A stretch of DNA of 32,740 nt from Nitrospirota bacterium (GCA_021825295.1 JAKAHV010000006.1:82026-114765); one strand, 5' to 3'; shown: positions 1-8,905, counted from the first letter of the stretch. Notes: a model not told the origin generated them from the letters alone. Numbers and translations are program-made.

Positions 1-212
1 CCGAACACAGGGTCGACCTGTCGAAGCTGAAAGTGGAGTGCCTGAAATTTTTTACCATAAACCTCACGGACAGGGTCATGCCGTATGCGAGCACCTGGGG
101 CATCAGGATGGCAAAGGCCAGCATCCCCTCGGGCCATTACAGGATAAGGATCACCATAGGCGATGACAAGGGAGGCGTCACCCAGGACGTATTCACTTTC
201 AACGTCAAATAA
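1..212 (+). CDS. C-terminal fragment of an unidentified protein
   Basis: An open frame enters from the left edge (first complete codon at base 3) and ends at TAA 210-212, giving 69 codons. The fragment is rich in alternating hydrophobic and charged residues and ends VTQDVFTFNVK, like the last strands of a beta-sandwich. No family is recognised. It lies 28 bases upstream of the secreted protease on the same strand, so it is probably the preceding member of that envelope operon. Function unknown; only the reading frame and the stop are supported. Confidence 0.6.
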   Translation, partial: EHRVDLSKLKVECLKFFTINLTDRVMPYASTWGIRMAKASIPSGHYRIRITIGDDKGGVTQDVFTFNVK

Positions 213-240
213 AAATAAGGAGCACAAGGGGGATTTCAAA

Positions 241-1299
241 ATGGAGGAAAAAAGTCCGGCCCGCGCCGGAGGCAGAAATAGAGCCGGCTTTGCCCGGTGG
301 ATTTTTTTATATGCGATTTCCGTGGCGGTCCTTGCGCTGGTTTGCGCGCCGTCCGCGCGGGCCGGCGGGTTCCCGGCGGAGCAGGTATACAGCAGGGAGG
401 CCAAGTCCGTGGTCCTGATCGTCGCCAGGGATTCCTCGGGGCAGGGCATGCTGGGCTCCGGCTCGGTCATCAGCTCGCAGGGCCTCATAATTACAAACGC
501 GCACGTTGTGGTCGACAAGGCCACCAGGGCGGCGTATCCGGACATCAGGGTATACTTCAAACCCAGGGAAGTCACTGGCGACCTTTCGGCCGACCTCGTG
601 AACTGGCAGGCCGCCAAGGTGCAGGACTTCGACAGCACCCTGGACCTCGCCGTCCTGAAGGTGGACAGTCTGCCCGCCGGGACCGGGAAGATATCCCTTG
701 AGGATTCCAGCCAGGTAAGGATCGGGGAGCCGGTCATAGCCATAGGCCATCCGGAAAACGGCGGGCTCTGGAGCCTGACCTACGGGAGGATCAGCGGCCA
801 GGTGGACAACCAGCAGAACATAAGCGGAAAAGACGTCTTCCAGACGGACACGAACCTGAACCCCGGCAATTCGGGGGGGCCACTTCTGGACAGGTACGGG
901 TTCATGGTCGGGATCAACTCGAACATTGCAAGGCGGGGCGAAGGCGGCCTGGCCCTTACCGGCATCAACTTCGCCATAAAGGCGTCGGTGGCCAAGAAAT
1001 GGCTGAGGGAAAACGGGGTCATGGTCGCCTATGGAAAGGTCCCGGCGGAGGCGGGCGCGCCGGCGGCGGCAGCCCCCCGGGAAACTATCTCCGGTGCGGA
1101 AAAGGACAAAAGCAAAACCCTGCCTCAGGCGAATCCGGGGTCGGGGGAAGGCGCGGCGCAGCCGAAGGCAGAATTATCGAAAAAACCCGGCAGCCGCATA
1201 CTTACCCCCATAAGGCCTTACTCCACGGACCAGCTCTGGAAACAGGTTTCCGGGGAGATGGAAGACATGATGAACGAAATGAAACAGGAAATAAAATAA
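241..1299 (+). CDS. secreted trypsin-like serine protease (S1C/HtrA-like protease domain)
   Basis: A 352-residue protein with an N-terminal hydrophobic segment (about 20-40, ending SARAG) that looks like a signal peptide or anchor, so it should act in the periplasm or envelope. The chymotrypsin-fold triad is visible: His88 in TNAHVV, Asp135 in STLDLAVLKV and Ser211 in NPGNSGGPLL. No PDZ domain follows. After about residue 265 the chain becomes a Pro/Ala/Lys-rich low-complexity tail ending in a charged Met/Glu-rich helix, so it is not a classical DegP. ATG 241 is preferred over the in-frame ATG at 163 because AAGGGGG at 226-232 is well spaced before it and because 163 overlaps the upstream gene. 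It is followed after 21 bases by the CsgG-like lipoprotein, suggesting an envelope-maintenance operon. Substrate unknown. Confidence 0.85.
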   Translation: MEEKSPARAGGRNRAGFARWIFLYAISVAVLALVCAPSARAGGFPAEQVYSREAKSVVLIVARDSSGQGMLGSGSVISSQGLIITNAHVVVDKATRAAYPDIRVYFKPREVTGDLSADLVNWQAAKVQDFDSTLDLAVLKVDSLPAGTGKISLEDSSQVRIGEPVIAIGHPENGGLWSLTYGRISGQVDNQQNISGKDVFQTDTNLNPGNSGGPLLDRYGFMVGINSNIARRGEGGLALTGINFAIKASVAKKWLRENGVMVAYGKVPAEAGAPAAAAPRETISGAEKDKSKTLPQANPGSGEGAAQPKAELSKKPGSRILTPIRPYSTDQLWKQVSGEMEDMMNEMKQEIK

Positions 1300-1320
1300 A
1301 TCATAAAGCGGAGGAAGGAA

Positions 1321-2319
1321 ATGCAATCATTCAAGCGCCTCGGAAGGAAGTTCTGTCTTTTCGCGGCCGCCGTCTTTCTGGCGGGCTGCGCCACGGTAAA
1401 CGTGCCGGTCCCCGTCACCCATTCGGCCGAGATAAACATGTCGCCATATAAACAGATCGCCATTTCAAGGATAAAAGGCAACATGGGTCAGGATTTCAGC
1501 GACGGCATCAAGGACAAACTGGTTGAATCCAGTCTCTTCAAGGTGGTCGACAGGGACCAGCTCGACGGCATAATGAGGGAACTCAACATGTCGCAGTCCG
1601 ACCTTTCCGATTCGCACAAGCGACTGAAGCTTGGGAAGCTTTTGAGCGCCTCCGCCCTGATCACCGGGCATGCCTACGACAAATACCGGGAAAAGCTCAC
1701 CTATGAGAACGAAACTTGCGGAGACAAGAAACATGGCTATTACCCATGCAGGTATTTCACCCGCACGGGGTGGGTGCTCACGAGCGGAGGGATAGACGTC
1801 ATAGACGTCCAGACCGGGCAGATCATCAAGAGCAAGCTCCTTGGGCACCGCTGCGCCGCCTATACCCATGCATACGACGCGTACCCGGACCTCATCGACA
1901 AGGACGCCCTCCTCGGGCAGTGTCTCTCCGAGGACGTCGCCACCTTCATCAAGGCCATCAGCCCGTGGAGGGAGACCGTCATGGTCCCTTTCCTGAAGGA
2001 CGGCGACATACCGGCGCTTGAAAGCGGGATAAACGAGGCGAAGCTCGGGGACATGCCCTCGGCGCTGAAGATCTTCAGCGATGCCGCAGCCGCCGCCCAG
2101 TCCAACCCCAAAATCAAAAACACCGCCCTCGCCAAGGCATACTGGGACATGGGCCTCGCCTATGAATACTCGGACCGCTGGGACAGCGCTATAACCAACC
2201 TGAAAAAGGCGTTCATGATGGACTCCAGCCTCAACGTGCCGCAGGAGATCGCCCATGTCCGCAGGCTGAGGATCGACCAGGAGAGACTTGCCAGACAGGA
2301 GGCGGGCGCATCGCAATAG
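1321..2319 (+). CDS. CsgG-like outer-membrane lipoprotein with C-terminal TPRs
   Basis: A 332-residue protein. Its N-terminus is a lipoprotein signal with lipobox LAGC and acceptor Cys23. Residues about 40-200 resemble the CsgG/LpoB-type periplasmic fold: a YKQIAISRIKG strand, then KLVESSLFKVVDRDQLDGI, the usual pattern in which a family member reports 'short-lived' lipoprotein partners. Cys-containing loops (ETCGDKKHGYYPCRYF, LGHRCAAY) may form disulfides. Residues about 235-310 contain at least two TPR-like helix pairs (DMPSALKIFSDAA and RWDSAITNLKKAFMMD). A strong Shine-Dalgarno, GGAGG at 1310-1314, precedes the ATG. It sits between the protease and the LPP20-like lipoprotein. The role is probably envelope assembly or secretion; the partner is not identifiable from sequence. 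Confidence 0.75.
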   Translation: MQSFKRLGRKFCLFAAAVFLAGCATVNVPVPVTHSAEINMSPYKQIAISRIKGNMGQDFSDGIKDKLVESSLFKVVDRDQLDGIMRELNMSQSDLSDSHKRLKLGKLLSASALITGHAYDKYREKLTYENETCGDKKHGYYPCRYFTRTGWVLTSGGIDVIDVQTGQIIKSKLLGHRCAAYTHAYDAYPDLIDKDALLGQCLSEDVATFIKAISPWRETVMVPFLKDGDIPALESGINEAKLGDMPSALKIFSDAAAAAQSNPKIKNTALAKAYWDMGLAYEYSDRWDSAITNLKKAFMMDSSLNVPQEIAHVRRLRIDQERLARQEAGASQ

Positions 2320-2360
2320 GGACGGTTTCCGGTCCTGGACTGCTGAAGGAGAGCCCGGTT

Positions 2361-3521
2361 ATGAGATTGGCTGAAAAAGGAAGCATCGCGGGGCGCATCG
2401 CCCTGCTGCTGGTCATGGGGGCGATGGTTTTCTATTGCGTTTCCTGTTCGGCGCCGGTTGTGATCACAAGGGAAAGCTCGGAGAAAACAAGGCCGGGCTG
2501 GATTGACCATCCCCCGTCCGCGCAAAACACCCTCTACTTCGTCGGCATAGGCGCGCAGGCGGACACCCTGCCGGAGGGGCGCACGGCGGCGTATAAGGAC
2601 GCGGTCCGCCAGATAGCCGATTACCTCGGCGTCAAGGTGGACAGCACGTTCGAGGACTACGCCACCGAGCTTGAACAGAACGTGAAGGCACATGTCAGCA
2701 CGAAAAGCTCGGCTGTCCTCTACAAGGTGGAGCCGGTAAAGACCTATTATGAAAAGCTGGTGAGAACGGAAGGCAATTTCAGGTCGGAAAAATACACCGT
2801 CTACTGCCTGGTGCGCTTCTCCAGGGAAGAGGCTTCCAAGGAGATGGCCCTCGAAAGCGCGCAGAGAAAGGAGGAAGCCGGAAGGGCGTACGCGTATTAC
2901 CTGAAGGGCCTTGGCTACGAGAAAAAGGGGGATTATTACGAGGCCAGAAAAAGCTACAAGGCGGCCGTGGACATCCTGGCCGGCATCGATGACGATGTCC
3001 AGATAGAAGCCTCCCCTGAGGCAAGCAAGGCCCTCCTTGCGGACTGCCGGGCAAAAGAGGCCAGGATAACGGCTGAGCTTTCAAAGATCGCCTTCAGGAT
3101 TTATTCGCAGGACAACGGCAACGCGCTGGGGGTCTTCCTCTCGAACCTCAAGGCGGCAGTGAGCGACTCCGGGTTTTCGATCGCCTCCGGATCCGGCCTG
3201 CCGGGATATATTGCCGACGGCAGAATCCGCATCTTTCCCGGCAGCTATACCATGGGCAATTATTTCTATTATGCCGAAACCGAGCTCTCGATCATTCGGT
3301 ATCATGACCGAAAGACAGTGAGAGTGATTGCCTTCAAGGCCAAAGGTTACGGGCTGGACAGGCAGCAGGCCGAGCTTGACGCCTCCAAAGAGGCTGGAGT
3401 CCGGGCGGGCAGGAGATTGGCGGCCGCACTGCGGAAGGACCTGGATATCCCGGGTAAAAGCGGGCAGCAGACGGGCAAGCCGGAAAAGGAAAAAAAGAAG
3501 ATCGTCCTGCCCTATTTCTAG
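2361..3521 (+). CDS. LPP20-family-like lipoprotein
   Basis: A 386-residue protein with a hydrophobic N-terminal segment and candidate lipidation Cys29 in YCVSCS. The lipobox is atypical, with Cys rather than Leu at -3. The start of the mature part, RPGWIDHPP, then a GIG strand, an A-YKDAVRQIADYLGVKV helix and a long amphipathic stretch match the LPP20 domain found in envelope lipoproteins, which often follow CsgG- or LpoB-like genes. A TPR-like segment (AYYLKGLGYEKKGDYYEARKS) lies near 178-200, followed by an uncharacterised C-terminal domain ending in a Lys-rich tail. AAGGAGAG at 2346-2353 gives a good ribosome site. Last gene of the + strand cluster; converges on lysC. Function not established. 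Confidence 0.7.
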   Translation: MRLAEKGSIAGRIALLLVMGAMVFYCVSCSAPVVITRESSEKTRPGWIDHPPSAQNTLYFVGIGAQADTLPEGRTAAYKDAVRQIADYLGVKVDSTFEDYATELEQNVKAHVSTKSSAVLYKVEPVKTYYEKLVRTEGNFRSEKYTVYCLVRFSREEASKEMALESAQRKEEAGRAYAYYLKGLGYEKKGDYYEARKSYKAAVDILAGIDDDVQIEASPEASKALLADCRAKEARITAELSKIAFRIYSQDNGNALGVFLSNLKAAVSDSGFSIASGSGLPGYIADGRIRIFPGSYTMGNYFYYAETELSIIRYHDRKTVRVIAFKAKGYGLDRQQAELDASKEAGVRAGRRLAAALRKDLDIPGKSGQQTGKPEKEKKKIVLPYF

Positions 3522-3613
3522 TGTGGCGTCCCAAAAATTCGTTTTAAAATTATCAGCATGGGAGGATATCCGTCCGGACCGGTTCTAATAGGGTTTAGGG
3601 CTGCGGATATCCC

Positions 3614-4834
3614 TCAGGCGGCCTTCTCCAGGCCGAATGCCTCGTGCAGGGTCCTGACGGCAAGCTCGGTGTACTTGGAGTCCACAACGCAGGAGACCTT
3701 TATCTCCGAGGTGCTTATCATCATTATGTTTATGCCGTGATTCGCCAGGGTCTTGAACATCTTCGAGGCCACCCCGGAGTGGGTCCTCATCCCGACCCCG
3801 ACTACGGAGACCTTGGATATGTCCTCTTTCACATCGACGCCCCTGGCGCCAAGCTCGCCTGCCAGCCGCTTTGTGATCTCCACCCCCTTGCGGCTGTCGG
3901 TCCTGGGTATTGTGAAGGAGATGTCCGCCGACTTGCCGTCCGCGGAGATGTTCTGCACTATCATGTCCACCACCAGGCCGGAGCCGGCTATCTCCGAGAA
4001 AAGCCTGCCCGCTATGCCGGGCCTGTCCGGCACCCCCAGCAGGGTCAGCTTGGACTGGTTTCTATCATAGGTGACTCCGGATACAAGGACCTTCTCCATC
4101 TCCTCATCCTCCTTTACAATATACGTCCCCGGCATGTCGTTGAAGCTGGACTTGACGACCAGCGGCACGTCATATTTCTTGGCAAACTCCACGCTGCGTG
4201 TCTGGAGCACTTTCGCCCCGAGGCTCGCAAGCTCGAGCATCTCCTCGTAGGATATCTTGTCCAGTTTCCTGGCCTCGGGCACGATATTGGGGTCCGCGGT
4301 GTAGACGCCCTCCACGTCCGTATAAATCTCGCAGAGATCGGCTTTCAAGGCAGCCGCCAGCGCCACCGCCGTCAGGTCGGAGCCTCCCCTGCCAAGCGTG
4401 GTCACGTCCTCGTCCTCCGTGATCCCCTGGAACCCCGCGATGACGGCCACCTCGCCGCGCTCAAGGGCCTTGTGCAGCCGCCCGGCGGTTATCTTCTCTA
4501 TCCTGGCCCTCGTGTGCGCCTTGTCCGTTATGATGCCGCTTTGCCTGCCCGTAAAAGACTTCGCCGAGATTCCGATCTCCCGCAGCGCAAGAGCGGTAAG
4601 CGCGGCGCTAACGCGCTCGCCGGAGGAAAGAAGCAGGTCCATCTCCCTCTCGTCGGGCCTTTTGGCAATCTCCGCGGCCAGCCTGATAAGCCTGTCCGTC
4701 TCTCCCGACATCGCAGAAACGACGACCGCCACCTGCGCCCCGGAGCGGACGGCCTTTGCAACCCTGTCGGCCACCGCCCTTATGCGTTCAAGACTGCCTA
4801 CGGAAGTCCCGCCATATTTCTGGACAAGAAGCAT
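3614..4834 (-). CDS. lysC: aspartate kinase
   Basis: A 406-residue monofunctional aspartokinase, which phosphorylates aspartate in the first step of the Lys/Thr/Met branch. The amino-acid-kinase signature KYGGTSVGS is at residues 6-14, and [22 protein letters not shown] covers the nucleotide/substrate region. Two ACT regulatory domains follow from about residue 265: [21 protein letters not shown] and [22 protein letters not shown], with the SEIKVSCVV strand. Length and domain order match class II aspartokinases regulated by Lys and/or Thr. It is the last gene of the threonine operon, starting 10 bases after apgM. No homoserine dehydrogenase or aspartate-semialdehyde dehydrogenase is in the window, so those steps are encoded elsewhere. 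Confidence 0.95.
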   Translation of the reverse strand: MLLVQKYGGTSVGSLERIRAVADRVAKAVRSGAQVAVVVSAMSGETDRLIRLAAEIAKRPDEREMDLLLSSGERVSAALTALALREIGISAKSFTGRQSGIITDKAHTRARIEKITAGRLHKALERGEVAVIAGFQGITEDEDVTTLGRGGSDLTAVALAAALKADLCEIYTDVEGVYTADPNIVPEARKLDKISYEEMLELASLGAKVLQTRSVEFAKKYDVPLVVKSSFNDMPGTYIVKEDEEMEKVLVSGVTYDRNQSKLTLLGVPDRPGIAGRLFSEIAGSGLVVDMIVQNISADGKSADISFTIPRTDSRKGVEITKRLAGELGARGVDVKEDISKVSVVGVGMRTHSGVASKMFKTLANHGINIMMISTSEIKVSCVVDSKYTELAVRTLHEAFGLEKAA

Positions 4835-4844
4835 CTTATTCGCT

Positions 4845-6071
4845 TCACCTCACCGCCAAAAAGCGGTTCATTATCCCGTGGGCGGGAAGCCTTATTATCC
4901 CGTCCAGCTTCAGGATTGATTCGTCATACCGGGCTGCGGCCCCCCTGCCGCGGCCGGCCGCCGCGCTGTCGTACATGACAAAGGGCACGGGGTCCCTGGA
5001 GTGGGTCCGCAACTCTATCGGCGTGGCATGGTCCGGCATCAGCAGTATCCTGAAGCGGCCGAACTCCGGCATTCCGCGCATTATGCCGCCCACCACCATG
5101 GCGTCGAAATCCTCGATCGCCTTTATCTTATTTTCGATGCTGCCCTCGTGCGAGGCCTCATCGGGGGCCTCCACATGGACATAGACAAGGTCCGCCTCCT
5201 TCAGGGCGCCGAGCGCGTACTCGGCCTTTCCGGCGTAATTCGTATCCAGGTAGCCCGTCGCTCCGGGGACGTCTATCACCTTGAGTCCCGCGGACACCGC
5301 CAGCCCCTTCGCAAGGTCCACCGCGGAGACCATCGCGCCCTTCAACCCATAGAGCTCGCCAAAGGGAGGAATCCCAGGTTTTCCGCCCTGCCCCCACAGC
5401 CATATGCTGTTGGCGGGCCTCTTGCCCTCCGCCACGCGCCGCCTGTTTACCGGATGGCGCTCCAGTATGTCCTGGCTGGCGCTCATAAGGCCCCTTATGA
5501 TGTCCTGGCCCGCGCCGGTGGGAAGATAGCCGCTTATCTGCCTGCCGAGGATGTCATGGGGGGCTGTGCACTCAAGCGAACGCTTGTCGTAAGCCGCGCC
5601 GCCGGACCAGAGCATCAGGTTCCGGTAACTCACGCCGGGATAGAACCTTACCGTATCAGAGCCCAGTTCGCGGTTTAAATCTTCAATGAGGACGCGCCCC
5701 TCCTCCGATGTGAGCTGTCCGGCGCTGTGGTCTTCCATGTTCGCCTCGGTCCTGTCACTGTTGAATTCCAGCGTGACCAGGTTGCACCTGAAGGCCACGT
5801 CCTCGCTGCCAAGCGGTATCCCCATGCTGGCCGCCTCCAGCGGCGCCCTGCCGGTGTAATATTTTTCCGGGTCGTAGCCGAGTATGCCCAGGTTGGCGAC
5901 GTCAGAGCCGCCCGGCAACCCCTCCGGAAGGGTCTTGGCCTCGCCGGCAACGCCTTCCCTGGCGAGCCTGTCCATGTTCGGCGTGGATGCCGCCATCAGG
6001 GGGGTCCTGCCCTGGAGTTTCTCCAACGGCCTGTCCGCCATGCCGTCGCCTATGAGGATGGCGTATTTCAA
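4845..6071 (-). CDS. PGM-like protein, proposed homoserine kinase analogue
   Basis: A 408-residue alkaline-phosphatase-superfamily protein of the archaeal-type cofactor-independent phosphoglycerate mutase family. The metal-binding start is [24 protein letters not shown] follows. [15 protein letters not shown] contains Ser57 at the position of the iPGM nucleophile motif, and the C-terminal metal ligands include [12 protein letters not shown] and MPDHATP. The family subset placed next to threonine synthase in bacteria lacking thrB has been proposed as a non-orthologous homoserine kinase (TIGR02535-type). Here it lies between thrC and lysC, which supports that role over glycolysis. The start is TTG 6069-6071, overlapping the thrC stop as TTGA, so translation is probably coupled. 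The frame is open further upstream but runs antisense-free through thrC, so the longer version is rejected. Confidence 0.85.
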   Translation of the reverse strand: MKYAILIGDGMADRPLEKLQGRTPLMAASTPNMDRLAREGVAGEAKTLPEGLPGGSDVANLGILGYDPEKYYTGRAPLEAASMGIPLGSEDVAFRCNLVTLEFNSDRTEANMEDHSAGQLTSEEGRVLIEDLNRELGSDTVRFYPGVSYRNLMLWSGGAAYDKRSLECTAPHDILGRQISGYLPTGAGQDIIRGLMSASQDILERHPVNRRRVAEGKRPANSIWLWGQGGKPGIPPFGELYGLKGAMVSAVDLAKGLAVSAGLKVIDVPGATGYLDTNYAGKAEYALGALKEADLVYVHVEAPDEASHEGSIENKIKAIEDFDAMVVGGIMRGMPEFGRFRILLMPDHATPIELRTHSRDPVPFVMYDSAAAGRGRGAAARYDESILKLDGIIRLPAHGIMNRFLAVR

Positions 6072-7132
6072 AGTATCTTCTCTATTATCTTTCTTATGAC
6101 GCCTATCTCGTTTTCCACCTTGGGAAGCTCGCCCGGCATCGCCTTGAAGACCGAATCCGGGTCCTTGAGCCCGTGGCCGGTGAGGGTGCAGACCACCCGG
6201 TCGCCCGGATTGAAAAAACCCTCTTGCCCCAGCTTCAGCACTCCCGCGATAGAGGCCGCGCTGGCCGGCTCGCAGAATATCCCCTCGGTGGCGGCCACAA
6301 TGCGGTAGGCCTCCAGTATTTCCTCGTCCGTCACAGCCGCGATCCTGCCGCAAGACTGCCTTATGGCGTTTTCCGCCCCCTTCCAGCTTGCGGGGTTTCC
6401 GATGCGTATGGCGGTTGCGATCGTCTCCGGGCATTCGACCGGCTTGCCTAAAACTATGGGGGCCGCGCCCGCCGCCTGGAACCCGAGCATCCGCGGCAGC
6501 CTGCCGATCTGGCCCGCCTGCTTGTATTCATTATATCCCTTCCAGTATGCCGTGATGTTGCCGGCGTTGCCGACCGGAAGGGCGTGGTACTCCGGAGCGT
6601 CTCCAAGGGCGTCCGACACCTCGAAGGCGGCAGTCTTTTGCCCCTCTATCCTGAACGGGTTTATGGAATTGACCAGTTTTACCGGGTAGTCTTCAACGAT
6701 CTTCTTCACAAGGGTAAGCGCGCTGTCGAAATTACCCTTTATCTGAAGGACGTGCGCCCCGTGTATTATCGCCTGGGCGAGCTTGCCGAAGGCGATCTTG
6801 CCCTCCGGTATGAGCACAATGGCCTTCATCCCGGCCCGCGCGGCATAGGCGGCCGCCGCGGCCGACGTATTGCCGGTGGACGCGCATATCACCGCCCTGC
6901 CCCCTTCCTCCAGGGCCTTTGGGATGGCGACGGCCATACCCCTGTCCTTGAAGGAGCCGGTAGGGTTGGCGCCGTCGAATTTCAGGTAAAGCTCTACGGG
7001 CAGACCGAACCTGGCCGGCAGGTTCACGGTCTTTACGAGGGGGGTTCCCCCCTCCAGAAGCGTAACAGACGGGGTCTTTTCGCTGACGGGAAGGTATTTC
7101 CCGTAATGGTGGACAATCCCTTTCCAAGCCAT
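6068..7132 (-). CDS. thrC: threonine synthase (first copy, short form)
   Basis: A 354-residue PLP enzyme of fold type II that converts O-phosphohomoserine to threonine. The PLP lysine is Lys62 in [11 protein letters not shown]. The phosphate-binding loop and [37 protein letters not shown] and [13 protein letters not shown] are typical of ThrC. There is no N-terminal Zn ribbon, in contrast to the second copy in this operon. The ATG follows the NIL gene stop after two bases with no Shine-Dalgarno, so expression should depend on translational coupling. The final codons overlap the TTG start of the PGM-like gene. Of the two copies this one has the more canonical threonine synthase form and lies next to the proposed homoserine kinase. 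Confidence 0.92.
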   Translation of the reverse strand: MAWKGIVHHYGKYLPVSEKTPSVTLLEGGTPLVKTVNLPARFGLPVELYLKFDGANPTGSFKDRGMAVAIPKALEEGGRAVICASTGNTSAAAAAYAARAGMKAIVLIPEGKIAFGKLAQAIIHGAHVLQIKGNFDSALTLVKKIVEDYPVKLVNSINPFRIEGQKTAAFEVSDALGDAPEYHALPVGNAGNITAYWKGYNEYKQAGQIGRLPRMLGFQAAGAAPIVLGKPVECPETIATAIRIGNPASWKGAENAIRQSCGRIAAVTDEEILEAYRIVAATEGIFCEPASAASIAGVLKLGQEGFFNPGDRVVCTLTGHGLKDPDSVFKAMPGELPKVENEIGVIRKIIEKIL

Positions 7133-7134
7133 TT

Positions 7135-7371
7135 TTATTCTACTATGTCGCCCTCGACAAGCTCCACCTGAACGCCCTGGGCCCTCAGGTAATCGATGCC
7201 CTTGGCCAGGTCCTCATCCCGGCCCTCCAGCTCCAGAACCATCTCGCCGACGGTCTCGGTCACCCGGGCGCGCCTTATGTTCGGCATCACCCCGAACTGC
7301 TTTGCCATCCTGAATATGACCGGCTCTTTGATGAGATGCTGGGGAAACGTAAGCTTTACCCGTGTTTTCAT
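7135..7371 (-). CDS. NIL-domain protein
   Basis: A 78-residue protein consisting of one NIL domain (ferredoxin-like ACT-related fold; pattern [32 protein letters not shown] ending in GDIVE when read across the first half, with [21 protein letters not shown] in the second). NIL domains occur at the C-terminus of methionine ABC ATPases (MetN), where they bind methionine, and in ferredoxin-like proteins needed for homocysteine formation in methanogens. Here it is free-standing. Its ribosome site, GGGAGG, lies inside the last codons of the MoaD-like gene, and its stop is two bases from the thrC start. The likely role is binding a sulfur amino acid or assisting sulfur transfer; this is inference from context. 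Confidence 0.85.
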   Translation of the reverse strand: MKTRVKLTFPQHLIKEPVIFRMAKQFGVMPNIRRARVTETVGEMVLELEGRDEDLAKGIDYLRAQGVQVELVEGDIVE

Positions 7372-7375
7372 CTTG

Positions 7376-7654
7376 TCATTGCCTCCCGCCCGCGATGGCA
7401 GGCACTATGGACAGTTCATCCCCGTCTTTGACGGCCGTGTTTTCGGCATCCAGGAAGCGAATGTCCTCCTCGTTCACGTAGATGTTGACGAACCTTCTTA
7501 TCTTGCCCCCCTCGGAAATCCTTTCGGCTATACCGGGGAATTTTTTGTCCAGCTCGCCCACTATGTCGATTACCCGGCCCGGCGTCGTTTCGACTTCTTC
7601 CTTGCCGCCGGTAATCCTTTGCAGCGGCGTGGGGATTCTCACCTTGACGGACAT
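7376..7654 (-). CDS. MoaD/ThiS-family sulfur-carrier protein
   Basis: A 92-residue beta-grasp ubiquitin-like protein. Family hallmarks are the N-terminal KVRIPTPLQRITGG strand-turn, NIYVNEEDIRF in the middle and DGDELSIVPAIAGG near the end. Carriers of this type are adenylated and thiocarboxylated on a C-terminal diglycine. Here the diglycine is followed by two more residues (GGRQ), so maturation by a protease may be needed. The start has a strong ribosome site, GGGAGGTGATG, overlapping the stop of the upstream ThrC-like gene. No ThiF/MoeB-like E1 enzyme or JAMM protease is in the window. Placement between two ThrC-fold PLP enzymes recalls the CysO-CysM pairing. Confidence 0.9.
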   Translation of the reverse strand: MSVKVRIPTPLQRITGGKEEVETTPGRVIDIVGELDKKFPGIAERISEGGKIRRFVNIYVNEEDIRFLDAENTAVKDGDELSIVPAIAGGRQ

Positions 7655-7660
7655 GCTACA

Positions 7661-8905
7661 TCACCTCCCTTTGAGAGAAATGCCTTTAAGTACATCCTCG
7701 AAGGATGACAGATTGGGTTTTATGTGGTGCACGGCGGCCGTATGGCCCGCGAGCGCCTCCTGTGTCTTCAGGCCGTTTCCCGTTATGCAGACCACGGTGA
7801 TCGAGTCCCTGTCTATCCTGCCGGCCTCTATGAGCTTCTTTGCCGCGGCAAGCGTGACGCCGCCCGCGGTCTCGGCGAAGACCCCCTCGGTGGCGGCCAG
7901 CAGTTTTATCGCTTCTATCAGCTCCAGATCGGACACATCCTCGCCCCCGCCGCCGGTCTCCCGCGTCACGGCCCCGGCATAATAGCCGTCCGCGGGGTTG
8001 CCGATGGCAAGCGATTTTGCCACCGTATCGGGCTTCACCGGGCGGATGACCTCTGTTCCCTTCTTTATGGCCGCAACAATCGGCGAGCACCCGGTGGCCT
8101 GGGCCGCGAATACCTTCGTAGGAAGCCCGTCGATGAGCCCTATCATCTTCGCCTCCTTGAAGCTCTTCCATATCTTCGTAAGCAGGGATCCGCTGGCGCA
8201 CGGGATCACAACGTTGTCCGGGGCCTTCCAGCCGAGCTGCTCCAGGACCTCGAACCCGAGCGTCTTTGAACCCTCGGCATAGTATGGCCTAATGTTGATG
8301 TTGACAAAGGCCCATTTGTACTTGTTGGCTATCTCGCTGCACAGACGGTTGACGTCGTCGTAATTGCCGTCCACCGCGATCAGGTTTGGCGAATAGACGA
8401 CGGAGGCCGTTATCTTGCTTTGCTCCAGCGTCGCGGGTATGAAGACGAACCGTTTCAGGCCGGAGCGCGCCCCCAGGGCCGACACCGAATGGGCCAGGTT
8501 GCCGGTCGAGGCGCAGGCCACCGTGTCGAACCCGAACTCCATGGCCTTGGTCAGTGCCACCGAGACCACCCTGTCCTTGAAAGAGAGCGTCGGGTGCATG
8601 ACCGTGTCGTCTTTTATGTATAGCTCCCTCACGCCGAGGGCCTTTGCCAGGTTGTCCGCCTTCAGAAGGGGCGTGAAACCGGAGTTGAACCCCACCCGGG
8701 GCTCCCCGTCGATGGGCAGCAGCTCCCTGTAGCGCCAGAGGTTTTTTGGCCGCCCCTCTATGCTCTGCCTGTTCAGGACCCGCCCGATGGCGTCATAGTC
8801 ATAGACGACCTCCAGGGGTCCGAAGCAAAATTCACAGACGTAAATGGGCTCCACGGGGTATTCCCGGGAGCACTCCCGGCATCTGAGGGCCTTTACGTAA
8901 CCCAT
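7661..8905 (-). CDS. thrC: threonine synthase-like PLP enzyme with N-terminal zinc ribbon (second copy)
   Basis: A 414-residue fold type II PLP enzyme. The N-terminus has a rubredoxin/Zn-ribbon-like pair, Cys9/Cys12 and Cys24/Cys27 (CREC and CEFC). The PLP lysine is Lys110 in HPTLSFKDR. The phosphate site CASTGNLAHSVSALGARSG and the C-terminal ATEGVFAETAGGVTLAAAKK are ThrC-like. I place the start at ATG 8903-8905 because AAAGGAGGT sits 5 bases upstream; a TTG 33 bases earlier has no such support. It is the first gene of the six-gene operon, 6 bases before the sulfur-carrier gene. The annotation transfers easily as threonine synthase, but with a carrier protein next to it, use of a thiocarboxylate to form a sulfur amino acid is a reasonable alternative. 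Confidence 0.9.
   Translation of the reverse strand: MGYVKALRCRECSREYPVEPIYVCEFCFGPLEVVYDYDAIGRVLNRQSIEGRPKNLWRYRELLPIDGEPRVGFNSGFTPLLKADNLAKALGVRELYIKDDTVMHPTLSFKDRVVSVALTKAMEFGFDTVACASTGNLAHSVSALGARSGLKRFVFIPATLEQSKITASVVYSPNLIAVDGNYDDVNRLCSEIANKYKWAFVNINIRPYYAEGSKTLGFEVLEQLGWKAPDNVVIPCASGSLLTKIWKSFKEAKMIGLIDGLPTKVFAAQATGCSPIVAAIKKGTEVIRPVKPDTVAKSLAIGNPADGYYAGAVTRETGGGGEDVSDLELIEAIKLLAATEGVFAETAGGVTLAAAKKLIEAGRIDRDSITVVCITGNGLKTQEALAGHTAAVHHIKPNLSSFEDVLKGISLKGR

Noticed and set aside
163-240. Longer start for the protease gene
   Set aside because: It overlaps the upstream partial gene, and the ATG at 241 has its own well-spaced ribosome site and begins the signal peptide.
3562-3615. GAGGATATCCG/CGGATATCCCTC hairpin as terminator between LPP20-like gene and lysC
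   Set aside because: Loop of about 30 bases, one bulge and no T-run on either strand; bidirectional termination is not supported.
6072-6434. Upstream extension of the PGM-like gene inside thrC
   Set aside because: It would overlap thrC by over 360 bases in another frame, and family members begin at [10 protein letters not shown], which matches TTG 6069-6071.
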